The position numbers and the translations under genes were made by a program. From SHVZ01 sp041906305 (lineage in GTDB: Bacteria; Pseudomonadota; Alphaproteobacteria; SHVZ01), in contig JAYRJL010000003.1 of assembly GCA_041906305.1 (NCBI GenBank), forward strand, positions 667,704 to 731,703: a stretch of DNA of 64,000 nucleotides, read 5' to 3'. Numbering within the stretch: the first letter of the stretch is position 1; each line of letters opens with the position of its first letter. Below, piece after piece: positions 17,711 through 27,495 of this stretch. Under the pieces are notes generated by a model that saw only the letters and a list, made by a program, of their open reading frames with translations, did not search any database and was not told where the DNA came from.

Positions 17711-18817
17711 ATGGCCGATAGCGTCGCCCGCGTGCAACCGCTCTCCGGCCTGAAAGTCCTCGATTTCTCGACGCTGCTGCCGGGGCCGCTGGCGACGCTG
17801 ATCCTGGCCGAGGCCGGCGCCGACGTGCTCAAGGTCGAGCGGCCGGGGACCGGCGACGACATGCGGAGCTTCCCGCCCTTTGTCGGGAAGGAGAGCGCCT
17901 TGTTCGCGCTTCTCAACCGCGGCAAGAAGAGCCTGGCTCTCGATCTCAAGGCCGCCGACGCCTGGACCGTGCTCGAACCGCTCGTGCGCTCGGCCGACAT
18001 GCTGGTCGAGCAGTTCCGCCCCGGCGTGATGGATCGCCTCGGGCTCGGCTACGGGAGGCTGAAGGCGATCAACCCGCGCCTCGTCTATTGCTCGATCACC
18101 GGCTACGGCCAGGACGGACCCAAGGCGAACGTCGTCGGACACGACCTCACCTATCTCGCCGAGGCCGGCGTGCTCTCTCAAGCCAGGCTCGGGTCGGTCC
18201 CGCCGGTGCTCGCTGCCGACATCGCCGGCGGCGCCTATCCGGCGGTGATGAACATCCTGCTGGCGCTTCGCCGCCGCGACGTCACGGGCGAAGGCGCCTA
18301 TCTCGACATCGCGATGACCGAGCAGTCGCTGACCTTCGCGGTCGGCGGCCTCGCCGAGCTGTTCGCGACCGGCACCGCGCCAGGCCCGGCACAATGGCTC
18401 CTGACCGGCGGCTCGCCCCGATATCAGGTCTATCCGACGTCGGACGCCCACTTCCTCGCGGCCGCGCCGCTGGAGCAGAAGTTCTGGCAACGCTTCTGCG
18501 AGCTGATCGAGCTGCCATCCGATCTCCGCGACGACCGCCGCGACAGCGAGGCCACGCGATCCGGCGTAGCGAAGCTGATCGCGGCGAAGCCCGCCTCGCA
18601 CTGGCGCGCGCTGTTCGACGGCGAGGACGTGTCCTGCGCCGTCGTCGCGACGCTGGAGGAAGCCGCCGCCGATCCGCAGATCGCCGCGCGCGAGGTGCTC
18701 GCCCATCGCCTGAACGTCGCCGGCAAGGACATGCCGGCATTTCCGGTGCCCGTCGCCCCAGAGTTCCGCCGCGCGCCGGAAACCGCCCGCGCACCGAAGC
18801 TCGGCGAAGACTCCTAA
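17711..18817 (+). CDS. CaiB/BaiF family CoA-transferase
   Basis: A 368-residue class III CoA-transferase or alpha-methylacyl-CoA racemase relative. Typical are GLKVLDFSTLLPGPLATLIL, AGADVLKVERPGTGDDMRSF, FALLNRGKKSLALDLKAADA, VEQFRPGVMDRLGLGYGRL and ITGYGQDGPKANVVGHDLTY. The catalytic aspartate lies in GEGAYLDIAMTEQSL. Family members move CoA between organic acids or epimerise 2-methylacyl-CoA. Length is nearer the racemase type (about 360) than the 400-residue transferases. Its stop overlaps the convergent hydrolase stop by four bases. Confidence 0.88.
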   Translation: MADSVARVQPLSGLKVLDFSTLLPGPLATLILAEAGADVLKVERPGTGDDMRSFPPFVGKESALFALLNRGKKSLALDLKAADAWTVLEPLVRSADMLVEQFRPGVMDRLGLGYGRLKAINPRLVYCSITGYGQDGPKANVVGHDLTYLAEAGVLSQARLGSVPPVLAADIAGGAYPAVMNILLALRRRDVTGEGAYLDIAMTEQSLTFAVGGLAELFATGTAPGPAQWLLTGGSPRYQVYPTSDAHFLAAAPLEQKFWQRFCELIELPSDLRDDRRDSEATRSGVAKLIAAKPASHWRALFDGEDVSCAVVATLEEAAADPQIAAREVLAHRLNVAGKDMPAFPVPVAPEFRRAPETARAPKLGEDS

Positions 18818-19794
18818 GGGAACAGCAACGCCAGTCCCTGCGTGGACTGGAACATCCCGGCGTTGTCGTGACCGACGCCGGGAACAGTCGTAAGCGTATG
18901 CCGCTCGACGATCCCCTCGCCGAACAGGAAGCGCTCATAGGCGTGGAAGGCGAGGCCGCGGTCGTAGCGGTTCGGCCCTTGCGCCATCGCGAAGCAGGTG
19001 CGGTCGAGCTGCGGATGATCGGGGTCGTTGTCGGCCTCGCCGAGCAGGAAAGCGACGCGGCGGGTCGCATAGCGTGCCGTCAGCGCAGCGGTATCCGCGC
19101 CGAAGTATGCAGGCAGGTTCGCAAGACCGTACTTGTAGACGTCGTAGTCCGGACAGGCGGCGAGATCGGGCACGGCGAAGCGGCCGCCGCCCGTCGGACG
19201 CTCCGGCGTCAGGTAGAGATAGGCCGATGGATTGGCGACGACGTGGGTGAGCGCGATGCCGCGCGCTGCGAGCTTCTCGTCCGCGGTGCCGAGCACCGCG
19301 TAGCGATGGCCGATCTGCCCACCCGCCGAATGCCCGGCGACGACGACGCTGCGGAGATCGGGGTACCGCGCGCGGTCGGCGAGATGCTCGAGGATGCGAT
19401 CAATGGCGGCGAAGGAGGAGACTGCCGGATGGGACTCGCTCCGCCCGCCCTGCTTCCATCCATCCAGGCTCCATTGGGCCAAGCCAGCTCCGAGCAGCCC
19501 ATGGGCTTCCAGGTCGACCTTGGCCAGCAGCTGCGGCGCCACCACCAGGGTCCGGCGCCCGCCCTCCCCGGACAGCCGCTTCGCCTCCTTCATGCCGGCG
19601 AAGTAGACGTCGGCGTTGCGGAGCGTACCGTGGATGACGACCACGGCATGCTCGATCCCCGGTCCGGGCGCCGCCAGCGGCGCATCGGCATAGAGCGCCA
19701 GGCCCGCACCGCCGAGATCGAGGCGCTGGTCGCCGACGGCGGCGACCGGGTCTTTCTGGGAAACCTTGCCGATCTCGGGGGAGGTCGGGGTCAT
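18814..19794 (-). CDS. alpha/beta hydrolase, exact role unknown
   Basis: A 326-residue alpha/beta-hydrolase-fold protein. Seen are HAVVVIHGTLRNADVYFAG (oxyanion strand, H-G), the nucleophile elbow VVVAGHSAGGQIGHRY (G-x-S-x-G), and a C-terminal catalytic His in TVPGVGHDNAGMF. A longer ORF extends to 20073, but that part is antisense to the tmRNA gene, so I place the start at the ATG at 19794; it lacks a strong ribosome-binding site. There is no clear signal peptide. It resembles uncharacterised lipase/esterase-like proteins of alphaproteobacteria. The stop overlaps that of the CoA-transferase gene on the other strand. Confidence 0.75.
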   Translation of the reverse strand: MTPTSPEIGKVSQKDPVAAVGDQRLDLGGAGLALYADAPLAAPGPGIEHAVVVIHGTLRNADVYFAGMKEAKRLSGEGGRRTLVVAPQLLAKVDLEAHGLLGAGLAQWSLDGWKQGGRSESHPAVSSFAAIDRILEHLADRARYPDLRSVVVAGHSAGGQIGHRYAVLGTADEKLAARGIALTHVVANPSAYLYLTPERPTGGGRFAVPDLAACPDYDVYKYGLANLPAYFGADTAALTARYATRRVAFLLGEADNDPDHPQLDRTCFAMAQGPNRYDRGLAFHAYERFLFGEGIVERHTLTTVPGVGHDNAGMFQSTQGLALLFP

Positions 19795-19829
19795 TTGCGT
19801 TCCATTCCGGGCGGTTACGTTCGCGAGAG

Positions 19830-20150
19830 CCCCCTTCCTTATGGGGCTCCCGGCTCCTATATTTGCCATGTCGGGAAACCGACTATGGCGATAAACGGTG
19901 CGTAGAATAAGCGTTACGGACCCGGGGGCAGTGCCCGGCGCCTCCACCAGTTTCCCCGGCTCCTCGGAGCCGGGTCCAAGGGGGCGATCCAGGATCGACG
20001 TGCGTGGTAAAGGCGCATTTTTTGCTCGGCATGGTTCCGCCGTTATCGGGCCACTCATAGGTGCCAACGACAACCGTATGGCCCTCGCTGCCTAACACTA
20101 GGTAAGCGCGGTCCGGGGGGCACCGGGCAACAGAAGCCCCCCACTTCGCG
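19830..20150 (+). ncRNA. ssrA: transfer-messenger RNA, circularly permuted two-piece alphaproteobacterial type
   Basis: The gene has the permuted order: acceptor piece first, ending in CGCCTCC-ACCA (19939-19949), then a removable loop (19950-19979, itself a CCCGGCTCC/GGAGCCGGG hairpin), then the coding piece starting GGGGGCG (19980). The two 7-base strands pair as an acceptor stem with G-U at the third pair (19982 with 19943), the alanine identity element. After GATCCAGGATCGACGTGCGT comes the tag frame at 20063-20095, encoding ANDNRMALAA then TAA. A 3' hairpin follows (GGGGGG / CCCCCC at about 20115-20142). It rescues stalled ribosomes and tags the products for proteolysis. Outer ends are approximate. 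The sspB gene follows at once. Confidence 0.93.
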
Positions 20151-20173
20151 TTCGACTTCCGGCTTCAGGGTCC

Positions 20174-20665
20174 ATGGCCAAAGATCTGCTGCGCTACGAC
20201 AAGATGATCGAGTCCGCGATGCGCGGCGTCGTGCGGCAGGCGGTCTCCGAGGCGGCCAAGCACGGGCTGCCGGGTGCCCATCATTTCTACATCTCCTTCC
20301 GCACGGACCACCCCGGCACCGTCGTGCCCGACTATCTCAAGTCGCGGTACCCGCAGGAGATGACGATCGTCCTCCAGTACCAGTTCTGGGGCCTCGAGGT
20401 CGAAGAGGAGCAGTTCTCCGTCACGCTCAGCTTCAACAACGTGCATGAGCGGCTGACCGTCCCGTTCCAGGCGGTGACGGTGTTCGCCGACCCTGCCGCC
20501 AAGTTCACGCTGCCGTTCCAGGCCTCCCCGGCACAGGCCGGCCAGGCGCCCGCCGCCGTCTCCGATCTTCCGGCCAAGCCCGACGCACCGCCTCCGCCTT
20601 CGGCCGAGGAGCCCGCGGCATCCGAGGGCAAGGTCGTCACGCTCGACGCGTTCCGCAAGAAATAG
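20174..20665 (+). CDS. sspB: SspB-alpha family ClpX adaptor (ClpXP protease specificity factor)
   Basis: A 163-residue adaptor that binds ssrA-tagged proteins and hands them to ClpXP. The folded domain (residues 1 to about 118) shows the alphaproteobacterial signature: LLRYDKMIESAMRGVVRQAV, HHFYISFRTDHPGTVVPDYL, YPQEMTIVLQYQFWGLEVEE and FSVTLSFNNVHERLTVPFQA. A flexible Ala/Pro linker follows, and the C-terminus EGKVVTLDAFRKK is the short ClpX-binding tail (V-V-x-L-D-x-F-R-K). It starts about 25 bases after the tmRNA gene on the same strand, so the tag-writing RNA and tag-reading adaptor are neighbours. The fumarase gene follows 27 bases later. Confidence 0.95.
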   Translation: MAKDLLRYDKMIESAMRGVVRQAVSEAAKHGLPGAHHFYISFRTDHPGTVVPDYLKSRYPQEMTIVLQYQFWGLEVEEEQFSVTLSFNNVHERLTVPFQAVTVFADPAAKFTLPFQASPAQAGQAPAAVSDLPAKPDAPPPPSAEEPAASEGKVVTLDAFRKK

Positions 20666-20692
20666 CCGCTTCCGTCTTCCGAGGAGTCCCCG

Positions 20693-22324
<1,632 letters not shown>

Positions 22325-22336
22325 GACGGATCAGCA

Positions 22337-22696
22337 TTGAGTTCGGACGCCGGCTTCGCCGTCTTCGTCGAGGAGCTGCTCCAGCCATTCGGCCGGGTGA
22401 CGAGCCGGCGCATGTTCGGCGGCCACGGCTTCTACCTGGATGGCGGCTTCGTCGGCATCGTCTGGAAGGACACGCTGTATCTGAAGGCCGCCGGCGACGG
22501 CAAAGCCGCCTGCGAGGCGGCCGGCCTCAAGCGCTTCCGCCCCTCCTCCAAGACGCCGGGCTACAGCCTCGGATTCTATGCCCCGCCCGAGGACGCGCTC
22601 GAAGACCAGGACGCGCTCCGGCCCTGGGTCGAGATCGCCCGCGCGGCGGTGACGCAGACCGGTGCGAAGAAGCCGAAGGTCCGAAAGTCCGCCTGA
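22337..22696 (+). CDS. TfoX N-terminal domain protein
   Basis: A 119-residue protein made of one TfoX-N domain: FVEELLQPFGRVTSRRMFGG, HGFYLDGGFVGIVWKDTLYL, and the Y-x-L-G-F-Y-A-P-P-E-D region at about residues 77-87. It ends in a Lys-rich tail. The start is a TTG at 22337, 12 bases after the fumarase stop. TfoX (Sxy) regulates competence in gammaproteobacteria, but single-domain relatives in alphaproteobacteria have no known function and no DNA-binding motif is visible here. Confidence 0.85.
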   Translation: MSSDAGFAVFVEELLQPFGRVTSRRMFGGHGFYLDGGFVGIVWKDTLYLKAAGDGKAACEAAGLKRFRPSSKTPGYSLGFYAPPEDALEDQDALRPWVEIARAAVTQTGAKKPKVRKSA

Positions 22697-22852
22697 AAAT
22701 CAGGCACTGTTTCGTCGGCCCGGCGGGTGCCTTGTCACGCCGCCCGGCGGCCTCCTATCCTCCTCCCAGCGCTCTCCAAGAAGCGCCGTGAAACCAGGAT
22801 CGCGTCGCCGGCCGAAGGCCCAGCACCCGATCCGCAATGGAGGACGACCCCC

Positions 22853-23827
22853 ATGATGCGACGGCATTTCCTTTCGCTTGTCTGCGGTATGGCGTTGCTG
22901 GCGGGGCTCGCGCCCCAGGCTGAGGCGGCGTGGCCGGAGCGCCCGGTCACCATCATCGTGCCGGCGGCGGCCGGCGGTGGCACCGACGCCACCGGACGCC
23001 TGCTGGCGAAGCAGCTCCAGGACATCTTCAAGCAACCCTTCAACGTGGTGAATCAGGGGCAGGCCGGCGGTGTCGTTGGCCACACCAACATCGCGACCGC
23101 GCGACCCGACGGCTACACGATCGGCGTCATCTATCCCTATGCCCAGTACAAGCTCCTGGGCCAGGCCGACATCAGCCGCGACATGTTCACCCCGGTCGCG
23201 CAGTACAATTTCGACCCGGCGGGCCTCCATGCGCCGATCAACACGCCCTACAAGACGCTGAAGGACGCGCTGGCCGCGATCAAGGCCAACCCGTCGAAGT
23301 TCAAGATCGGCTGCGGCGGCTCGTGCGGCGGCAGCTGGGACATCCCGGTCTCCGGTCTCTTCATCGACCAGGGCATCGACACCAAGCCGATCAACTTCAT
23401 CCCGAGCAACGGCGCCGCCGTCAGCCTTCAGGAGCTCGCGGCCGGCGGCCTCGACTTCGTGACCTGCTCTGCGCCCGAGGCCAAGGCCCTCATCGATGCC
23501 GGCAAGATCCAGCCGCTGGTGGTGATGAGCGACGACCGCATTCCGGCCTTCCCAAACATCGCAACGGTCAAGGAGCAGATCGGCAAGACCTTCGAAGGCG
23601 GTGCCTGGCGCGGCGTCGCGGGACCGAAGGGACTTCCCCAGGACATCGTCCAGTCGCTCGAGAAGGCGCTCAAGCAGATCTACGACAGCGCCGAGTTCAA
23701 GGACGCGATGACTGCCCGCGGCTTCGGCATGCGCTGGCGGACCTCTACCGAGTTCACCGCCTTCCTCAAGGAGCATGAGGAGTTCACTACGCGCATCATG
23801 ACCGCCCTGAACATGGTCAAGAAGTAG
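22853..23827 (+). CDS. tctC: TctC-type periplasmic binding protein of a tripartite tricarboxylate transporter
   Basis: A 324-residue Bug/TctC-family binding protein. The signal peptide is residues 1-25 (MMRRHFLSLVCGMALLAGLA, then PQAEA). The mature protein has WPERPVTIIVPAAAGGGTDA (ligand-binding loop), RLLAKQLQDIF, GHTNIATARPDGYTIGVIY, and DAGKIQPLVVMSDDRIPAFP. GGAGG lies ten bases before the ATG at 22853; the longer ORF is not supported. It heads the tctCBA operon. Many Bug proteins bind dicarboxylates, citrate or aromatic acids, so the substrate is open. Confidence 0.92.
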   Translation: MMRRHFLSLVCGMALLAGLAPQAEAAWPERPVTIIVPAAAGGGTDATGRLLAKQLQDIFKQPFNVVNQGQAGGVVGHTNIATARPDGYTIGVIYPYAQYKLLGQADISRDMFTPVAQYNFDPAGLHAPINTPYKTLKDALAAIKANPSKFKIGCGGSCGGSWDIPVSGLFIDQGIDTKPINFIPSNGAAVSLQELAAGGLDFVTCSAPEAKALIDAGKIQPLVVMSDDRIPAFPNIATVKEQIGKTFEGGAWRGVAGPKGLPQDIVQSLEKALKQIYDSAEFKDAMTARGFGMRWRTSTEFTAFLKEHEEFTTRIMTALNMVKK

Positions 23828-23836
23828 GCAAGGGTC

Positions 23837-23865
23837 GGAGGCCGTCCGTTACCCGGACGGCCTCC
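23837..23865 (+). promoter_or_regulatory. intercistronic stem-loop between tctC and tctB
   Basis: Arms GGAGGCCGTCCG (23837-23848) and its exact complement (23854-23865) enclose a TTACC loop. No U-run follows. Like the hairpin at 3866-3901, it sits directly behind a binding-protein gene and before the membrane subunits, and probably stabilises the tctC mRNA or causes partial termination, so that the binding protein is made in excess. Confidence 0.68.
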
Positions 23866-23882
23866 ACCGCGACGCCCGCGCC

Positions 23883-24371
23883 ATGAAGTTCAACGACGCG
23901 ATCATCGGCCTCGTCGTCGCCCTGTTCGGCGCCATCGTGGTCTCCCAGGCTTGGTACTTTCCCAAGGCCACCCACATCCCGTACGGGCCCGGCTTCCTGC
24001 CGAGCATCCTCGGCATCGGGCTGATCATCTGCGGTCTGGTGCTCGTCGTCGGCGGCATTGCCAACCGCCGCGAGCAGGCCCTGCTGGCCCTCGGCGACTG
24101 GTCTCGGTCGCCGCGCCACATCTTCGGCTTCCTGCTGGTTCTGGCGAGCCTCGGCTTCTATGTGCTGCTTGCCGACGACATCGGCCATTTCGCCTGCTCG
24201 GTGATCGTCCTTTTCGCCTTGATCACGCATCTGAGTCGCCGGCCGCTCTATGCGTTCGGCGTCGCACTCGTCGCCAGCATCGCGATCCAGATGTTCTTCG
24301 TCGAAATCCTCCTGGTGCCGCTCCCCTGGGGCGTGTTCGAGCCTTACGCGGGATGGTTCACATGGAGGTGA
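23883..24371 (+). CDS. tctB: TctB-type small membrane subunit of tripartite tricarboxylate transporter
   Basis: A 162-residue protein with four hydrophobic helices (about residues 5-23, 38-57, 78-98 and 105-160, the last region split in two), the usual TctB size and topology. Conserved features include the N-terminal FNDAIIGLVVALFGAIVV and the YGPGFLPSILGIGLIICGL segment. It pairs with TctA to form the sodium-driven translocator. It overlaps the tctA gene by ten bases if tctA starts at 24362. Confidence 0.88.
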   Translation: MKFNDAIIGLVVALFGAIVVSQAWYFPKATHIPYGPGFLPSILGIGLIICGLVLVVGGIANRREQALLALGDWSRSPRHIFGFLLVLASLGFYVLLADDIGHFACSVIVLFALITHLSRRPLYAFGVALVASIAIQMFFVEILLVPLPWGVFEPYAGWFTWR

Positions 24372-25852
24372 TGCTGCACGCACTCGGGCTCCTGTTCGAG
24401 CCCTACACGCTGTCGGTCATGCTGATCGCCTCCGTCTTCGGCCTTTTCGTCGGCGCCATGCCGGGGCTGACGGCGACGATGGCGACGGCGCTGCTGGTTC
24501 CGGTCACCTTCTTCATGGCGCCGGTGCCGGCGATCGCCGCGATCGTCGCAGCCTCGGCGATGGCGATCTTCGCCGGCGACATTCCGGGCGCGCTCCTCCG
24601 CATCCCGGGCACGCCGGCCTCCGCGGCCTATACCGACGAAGCATACGCCATGACGCTGAAGGGCGAGGGCGAGATGGCGCTCGGCTGCGGCGTCACCTGC
24701 TCGGTCTATGGCGGCGTCTTCGGCTCGGCCGCCCTGATGTTCGCGGCACCGCCCCTGGCCGAATTCGCGCTCAAATTCTCGAGCTATGAGTACTTCTGGC
24801 TCTCCCTGCTCGGGCTCGCCTGCGCGCTCCTGGTATCGCCCGGCTCGCCGGTGAAGAGCGCGATCTCGCTGATGTTCGGGCTCCTGCTCGCGACCGTCGG
24901 CATCGACCCGATGACCGGCTTCGGTCGCTTCACCTTCGGCTACACCCAGCTTCTGGGCGGCCTCAGCCTGATTCCGGTTCTGGTTGGGATGTACGCCGTC
25001 GCCGAGATCCTCCGCTATGCCATCACCATCGACGCGCCGGCGACGATGACGCAGAAGAAGATCGGCAACATCTTCGCCGGCCAGCTGCCCATGATGTGGA
25101 AGTACCGCTGGCCGATCATGCGCGGCAATGTCGTCGGCACCCTGATCGGCGCCCTTCCCGGCGCCGGCGCCGACGTCGCCGCCTGGATCTCCTATGCGAT
25201 GGCGAAGAAGTTCTCGAAGGAGCCGGAAAAGTTCGGCACCGGTCATGTCGAGGGAATCGCCGAGGCCGGTGCAGCCAACAATTCGGCTCTTGGCGGCGCC
25301 TACATCCCGGCGACGGTCTTCGGCATTCCCGGCGACTCGATCACCGCGATCGTGATCGGCGTCCTCTACATGAAGGGCATGAATCCCGGGCCGACGATCT
25401 TCATCAAGAATCCCGAGCTGATCTACGCGGTCTTCCTGTCCTTCTTCCTCGCCAACCTGCTGATGCTTCCGCTCGGCTGGGTCGCGATCAAGGCCTCGAA
25501 GCAGATCCTGTCCGTGCCCCGCCACACGCTGATGCCGATCATCCTGATGTTCTGCCTGGTCGGCTCCTTCGCCGTCGACAACGTGCTGTTCGCGGTGGCG
25601 GTGATGCTGATCATGGGCGTGATCGGCTTCCTGATGGAGGAGAACGGCATCCCGATCGCACCCTGCGTGCTCGCCCTCGTGCTCGGACCGCTGATCGAGA
25701 ACAACTTCATCACCTCGATGATGAAGGCCGAAGGAAGTCTCATTCCCTTCTTCGAGCGGCCGATTGCCGGCGTGATCGGCGTGATCACGGTGCTGATCTG
25801 GCTGACGCCCTTCGTGATCTGGCTGTGGCAGCGTGCCAAGGCCCGCGCCTAG
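24362..25852 (+). CDS. tctA: TctA-type large membrane subunit of tripartite tricarboxylate transporter
   Basis: A 496-residue permease with 11-12 predicted helices. The family signature is present twice in the TctA inverted-repeat pattern: GLFVGAMPGLTATMATALLV near the N-terminus and GTLIGALPGAGADVAAWISY in the middle. Also seen are AAYTDEAYAMTLKGEGEMAL, AAPPLAEFALKFSSYEYFWL and NNSALGGAYIPATVFGIPGD. Start choice is between ATG 24362 and ATG 24371; the second would overlap the tctB stop as TGATG. It completes the tctCBA operon for uptake of a carboxylate. Confidence 0.94.
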   Translation: MEVMLHALGLLFEPYTLSVMLIASVFGLFVGAMPGLTATMATALLVPVTFFMAPVPAIAAIVAASAMAIFAGDIPGALLRIPGTPASAAYTDEAYAMTLKGEGEMALGCGVTCSVYGGVFGSAALMFAAPPLAEFALKFSSYEYFWLSLLGLACALLVSPGSPVKSAISLMFGLLLATVGIDPMTGFGRFTFGYTQLLGGLSLIPVLVGMYAVAEILRYAITIDAPATMTQKKIGNIFAGQLPMMWKYRWPIMRGNVVGTLIGALPGAGADVAAWISYAMAKKFSKEPEKFGTGHVEGIAEAGAANNSALGGAYIPATVFGIPGDSITAIVIGVLYMKGMNPGPTIFIKNPELIYAVFLSFFLANLLMLPLGWVAIKASKQILSVPRHTLMPIILMFCLVGSFAVDNVLFAVAVMLIMGVIGFLMEENGIPIAPCVLALVLGPLIENNFITSMMKAEGSLIPFFERPIAGVIGVITVLIWLTPFVIWLWQRAKARA

Positions 25853-25864
25853 GTCGCCGGCTCT

Positions 25865-26527
25865 CTAGCGCGTGAAGGCATCGTAGGGGCTGCCGCCCGA
25901 CCAGATCGGGCGCTTGCCCTCGAGCAGCGCCACCTTGAAGGCGCGGGCGTCGACCTCGTCCAGGCCGATCTCGACGAAGCCGGCGTTCGGGAGCGCACGG
26001 GCGATCACCTCGACCCGCCTTCGGGCACGGTGCTCCATCGTCATGCGCATCGCCGCGACGAAGCGGCCGCCCGGCTTCAGCACGCGCATGACCTCCTTGA
26101 GGTCGAGGCGGAGATGCGGCCAGAACTGGATCGAGTTGATCGCCGCCACCGCGTCGAAGGTGCCGTCGCGGAACGGCATCTTCGAGACCGAGCATTCGCG
26201 GATATCGACGAGGCCTTCGCGGATCGCCGTACGGTTCAACGTCCGCGCCGCTTCCACCATGTCGGGGGCATGGTCGATGGCGAATATGCGGCGGGCCTGT
26301 CCTTCCCGAACGAACCGCGCGATCGCGTCCCCCGGCCCGCAGCCGATCTCGAGGACGGTCTCGCCCGGCTGCATCTCCAGCGCCGTGACCGTCCGCGCGT
26401 TGATCGGGCCGTTGATGCGCAGCATCCACCAACCGAGCGCGCGCCCGATCCGCCCGCGCGGCTTGCCCGACTGCCCGAGCCGCGTCGGCCTGAGGGCCTC
26501 TTCTTCCTTCTCGTCCTCGAGGAGCAT
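25865..26527 (-). CDS. class I SAM-dependent methyltransferase
   Basis: A 220-residue methyltransferase of the type 11 / UbiE-like group. Motif I is GETVLEIGCGPGDAIARFV (residues 55-73), the acidic residue of motif II is in RIFAIDHAPDMVEAA, motif III is FDAVAAINSIQFWPHL, and RVLKPGGRFVAAMRM follows. An N-terminal polar segment (DEKEEEALRPTRLGQSGKPR) precedes the fold. The substrate is unknown. It is convergent with tctA and lies downstream of the CDF gene on the same strand with a 34-base gap, so it may be in the same transcript. Confidence 0.85.
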   Translation of the reverse strand: MLLEDEKEEEALRPTRLGQSGKPRGRIGRALGWWMLRINGPINARTVTALEMQPGETVLEIGCGPGDAIARFVREGQARRIFAIDHAPDMVEAARTLNRTAIREGLVDIRECSVSKMPFRDGTFDAVAAINSIQFWPHLRLDLKEVMRVLKPGGRFVAAMRMTMEHRARRRVEVIARALPNAGFVEIGLDEVDARAFKVALLEGKRPIWSGGSPYDAFTR

Positions 26528-26561
26528 CGCCCGCGATGTGATCGCGCGGCGGGCTCCTCCG

Positions 26562-27194
26562 TCAAGCGGCGACGGGCCTGAGCTCGCTTCTCGCCTGACG
26601 GAAGACCTTGATCGAGGAGTGGAGCGCCAGCGCGCCCATGCCCGCGGCCACCAGCGCGTCCGGCCAGCCGTGGCCGGTGCCGAAGACGCCGAGGGCGGCC
26701 AGCATCACCGCGACGTTGCCGATCGCGTCGTTTCGCGTGCAGAGCCAGACCGACCGGCGGTTGGAGTCGCCGTCGCGGAAGCGATAGAGCATCACCGCGA
26801 CGCCGAGATTGGCCAGCAGCGCCAGCGATCCCACGACGCCCATGGTGGGCGCTTCCGGCACCGTTCCGGCGAGCGCGTGGACAGTCGTCGAGCCAAGAAC
26901 CCAGATGCCGAAGCCGGCCATGCTGGCAGCCTTCAGGAGCGAAGCCCTGGCGCGCATCGATACCGCCGCGCCCAGCACCCACAGGCTGACCGCGTAGTTG
27001 GCGCCGTCGCCGAGGAAGTCGATCGAATCCGCGAGCAGGGAGTCCGACTTCGCGGCCTGGCTCGAGAGGATCTCGACCGCGAACATCGCGAAGTTGACGA
27101 TCAGCGCCACCATCAGCACGCGGCGATAGGCCGGATCGTCGCCGGCCGGTCCATGGTCGTGATGATGGTCGTGGCTGCAGCAAGAAGCGGACAT
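26562..27194 (-). CDS. cation diffusion facilitator family transporter, short form
   Basis: A 210-residue inner-membrane protein with six predicted helices and a His/Asp-rich N-terminus (CCSHDHHHDHG) typical of zinc or cobalt binding. Helix 2 has the metal-site aspartates in LADSIDFLGDGANYAVSL. The matching helix 5 site is CTRNDAIGNVAVML, where Asp is kept but the usual His four residues earlier is Cys. The protein ends shortly after helix 6, so the cytoplasmic dimer domain of YiiP-type carriers is missing. The ATG at 27194 has a strong GGAGG box. It lies one base after the ArsR gene and is surely controlled by it. Confidence 0.88.
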   Translation of the reverse strand: MSASCCSHDHHHDHGPAGDDPAYRRVLMVALIVNFAMFAVEILSSQAAKSDSLLADSIDFLGDGANYAVSLWVLGAAVSMRARASLLKAASMAGFGIWVLGSTTVHALAGTVPEAPTMGVVGSLALLANLGVAVMLYRFRDGDSNRRSVWLCTRNDAIGNVAVMLAALGVFGTGHGWPDALVAAGMGALALHSSIKVFRQARSELRPVAA

Positions 27195-27195
27195 G

Positions 27196-27495
27196 TCAGT
27201 CCTCCTGGTGAGGCTCGCGGACATGGGCGGCCATGTCCTCGATGACGTCGCGCACGTGATGGTCGGCGAGCGCGTAGAAGACCTGCTTTCCCTGCCGCTC
27301 GGCTCGGACGAGGCGGGCGGCACGAAGCAGGCGCAGGTGATGGCTGACGAGCGACGCGCTCAGGCCCAGCGACTCCGCGACTTCGCCGACAGGGCGTGCA
27401 TCGCCGGCAACGGCCAACGTGATGCCGAGCCGGGTCGGGTCACCGAGCAGGCGGAAGATCTCCGCAAGCTCGTGGGTCTGATCAGGGGTCAGCAC
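27196..27495 (-). CDS. ArsR/SmtB-family metal-sensing repressor (zinc-type site)
   Basis: A 99-residue winged-helix repressor. The recognition helix is SASLVSHHLRLLRAARLVRA (residues 46-65). No cysteine-based arsenic or cadmium site is present. Helix 5 instead carries Asp78, His80, His91 and Glu94, which is exactly the D-x-H-x10-H-x2-E spacing of the zinc site in SmtB. It therefore probably senses Zn(II) (or Co(II)) and represses itself and the adjoining CDF exporter. The start ATG is directly downstream of an AT-rich operator-like region. Metal identity is inferred from the residue pattern. Confidence 0.9.
   Translation of the reverse strand: MLTPDQTHELAEIFRLLGDPTRLGITLAVAGDARPVGEVAESLGLSASLVSHHLRLLRAARLVRAERQGKQVFYALADHHVRDVIEDMAAHVREPHQED

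Noticed and set aside
19795..20073. N-terminal extension of the alpha/beta hydrolase (start at 20073)
   Set aside because: The extra codons are the complement of the tmRNA gene and include its tag region; the hydrolase most likely starts at 19794.
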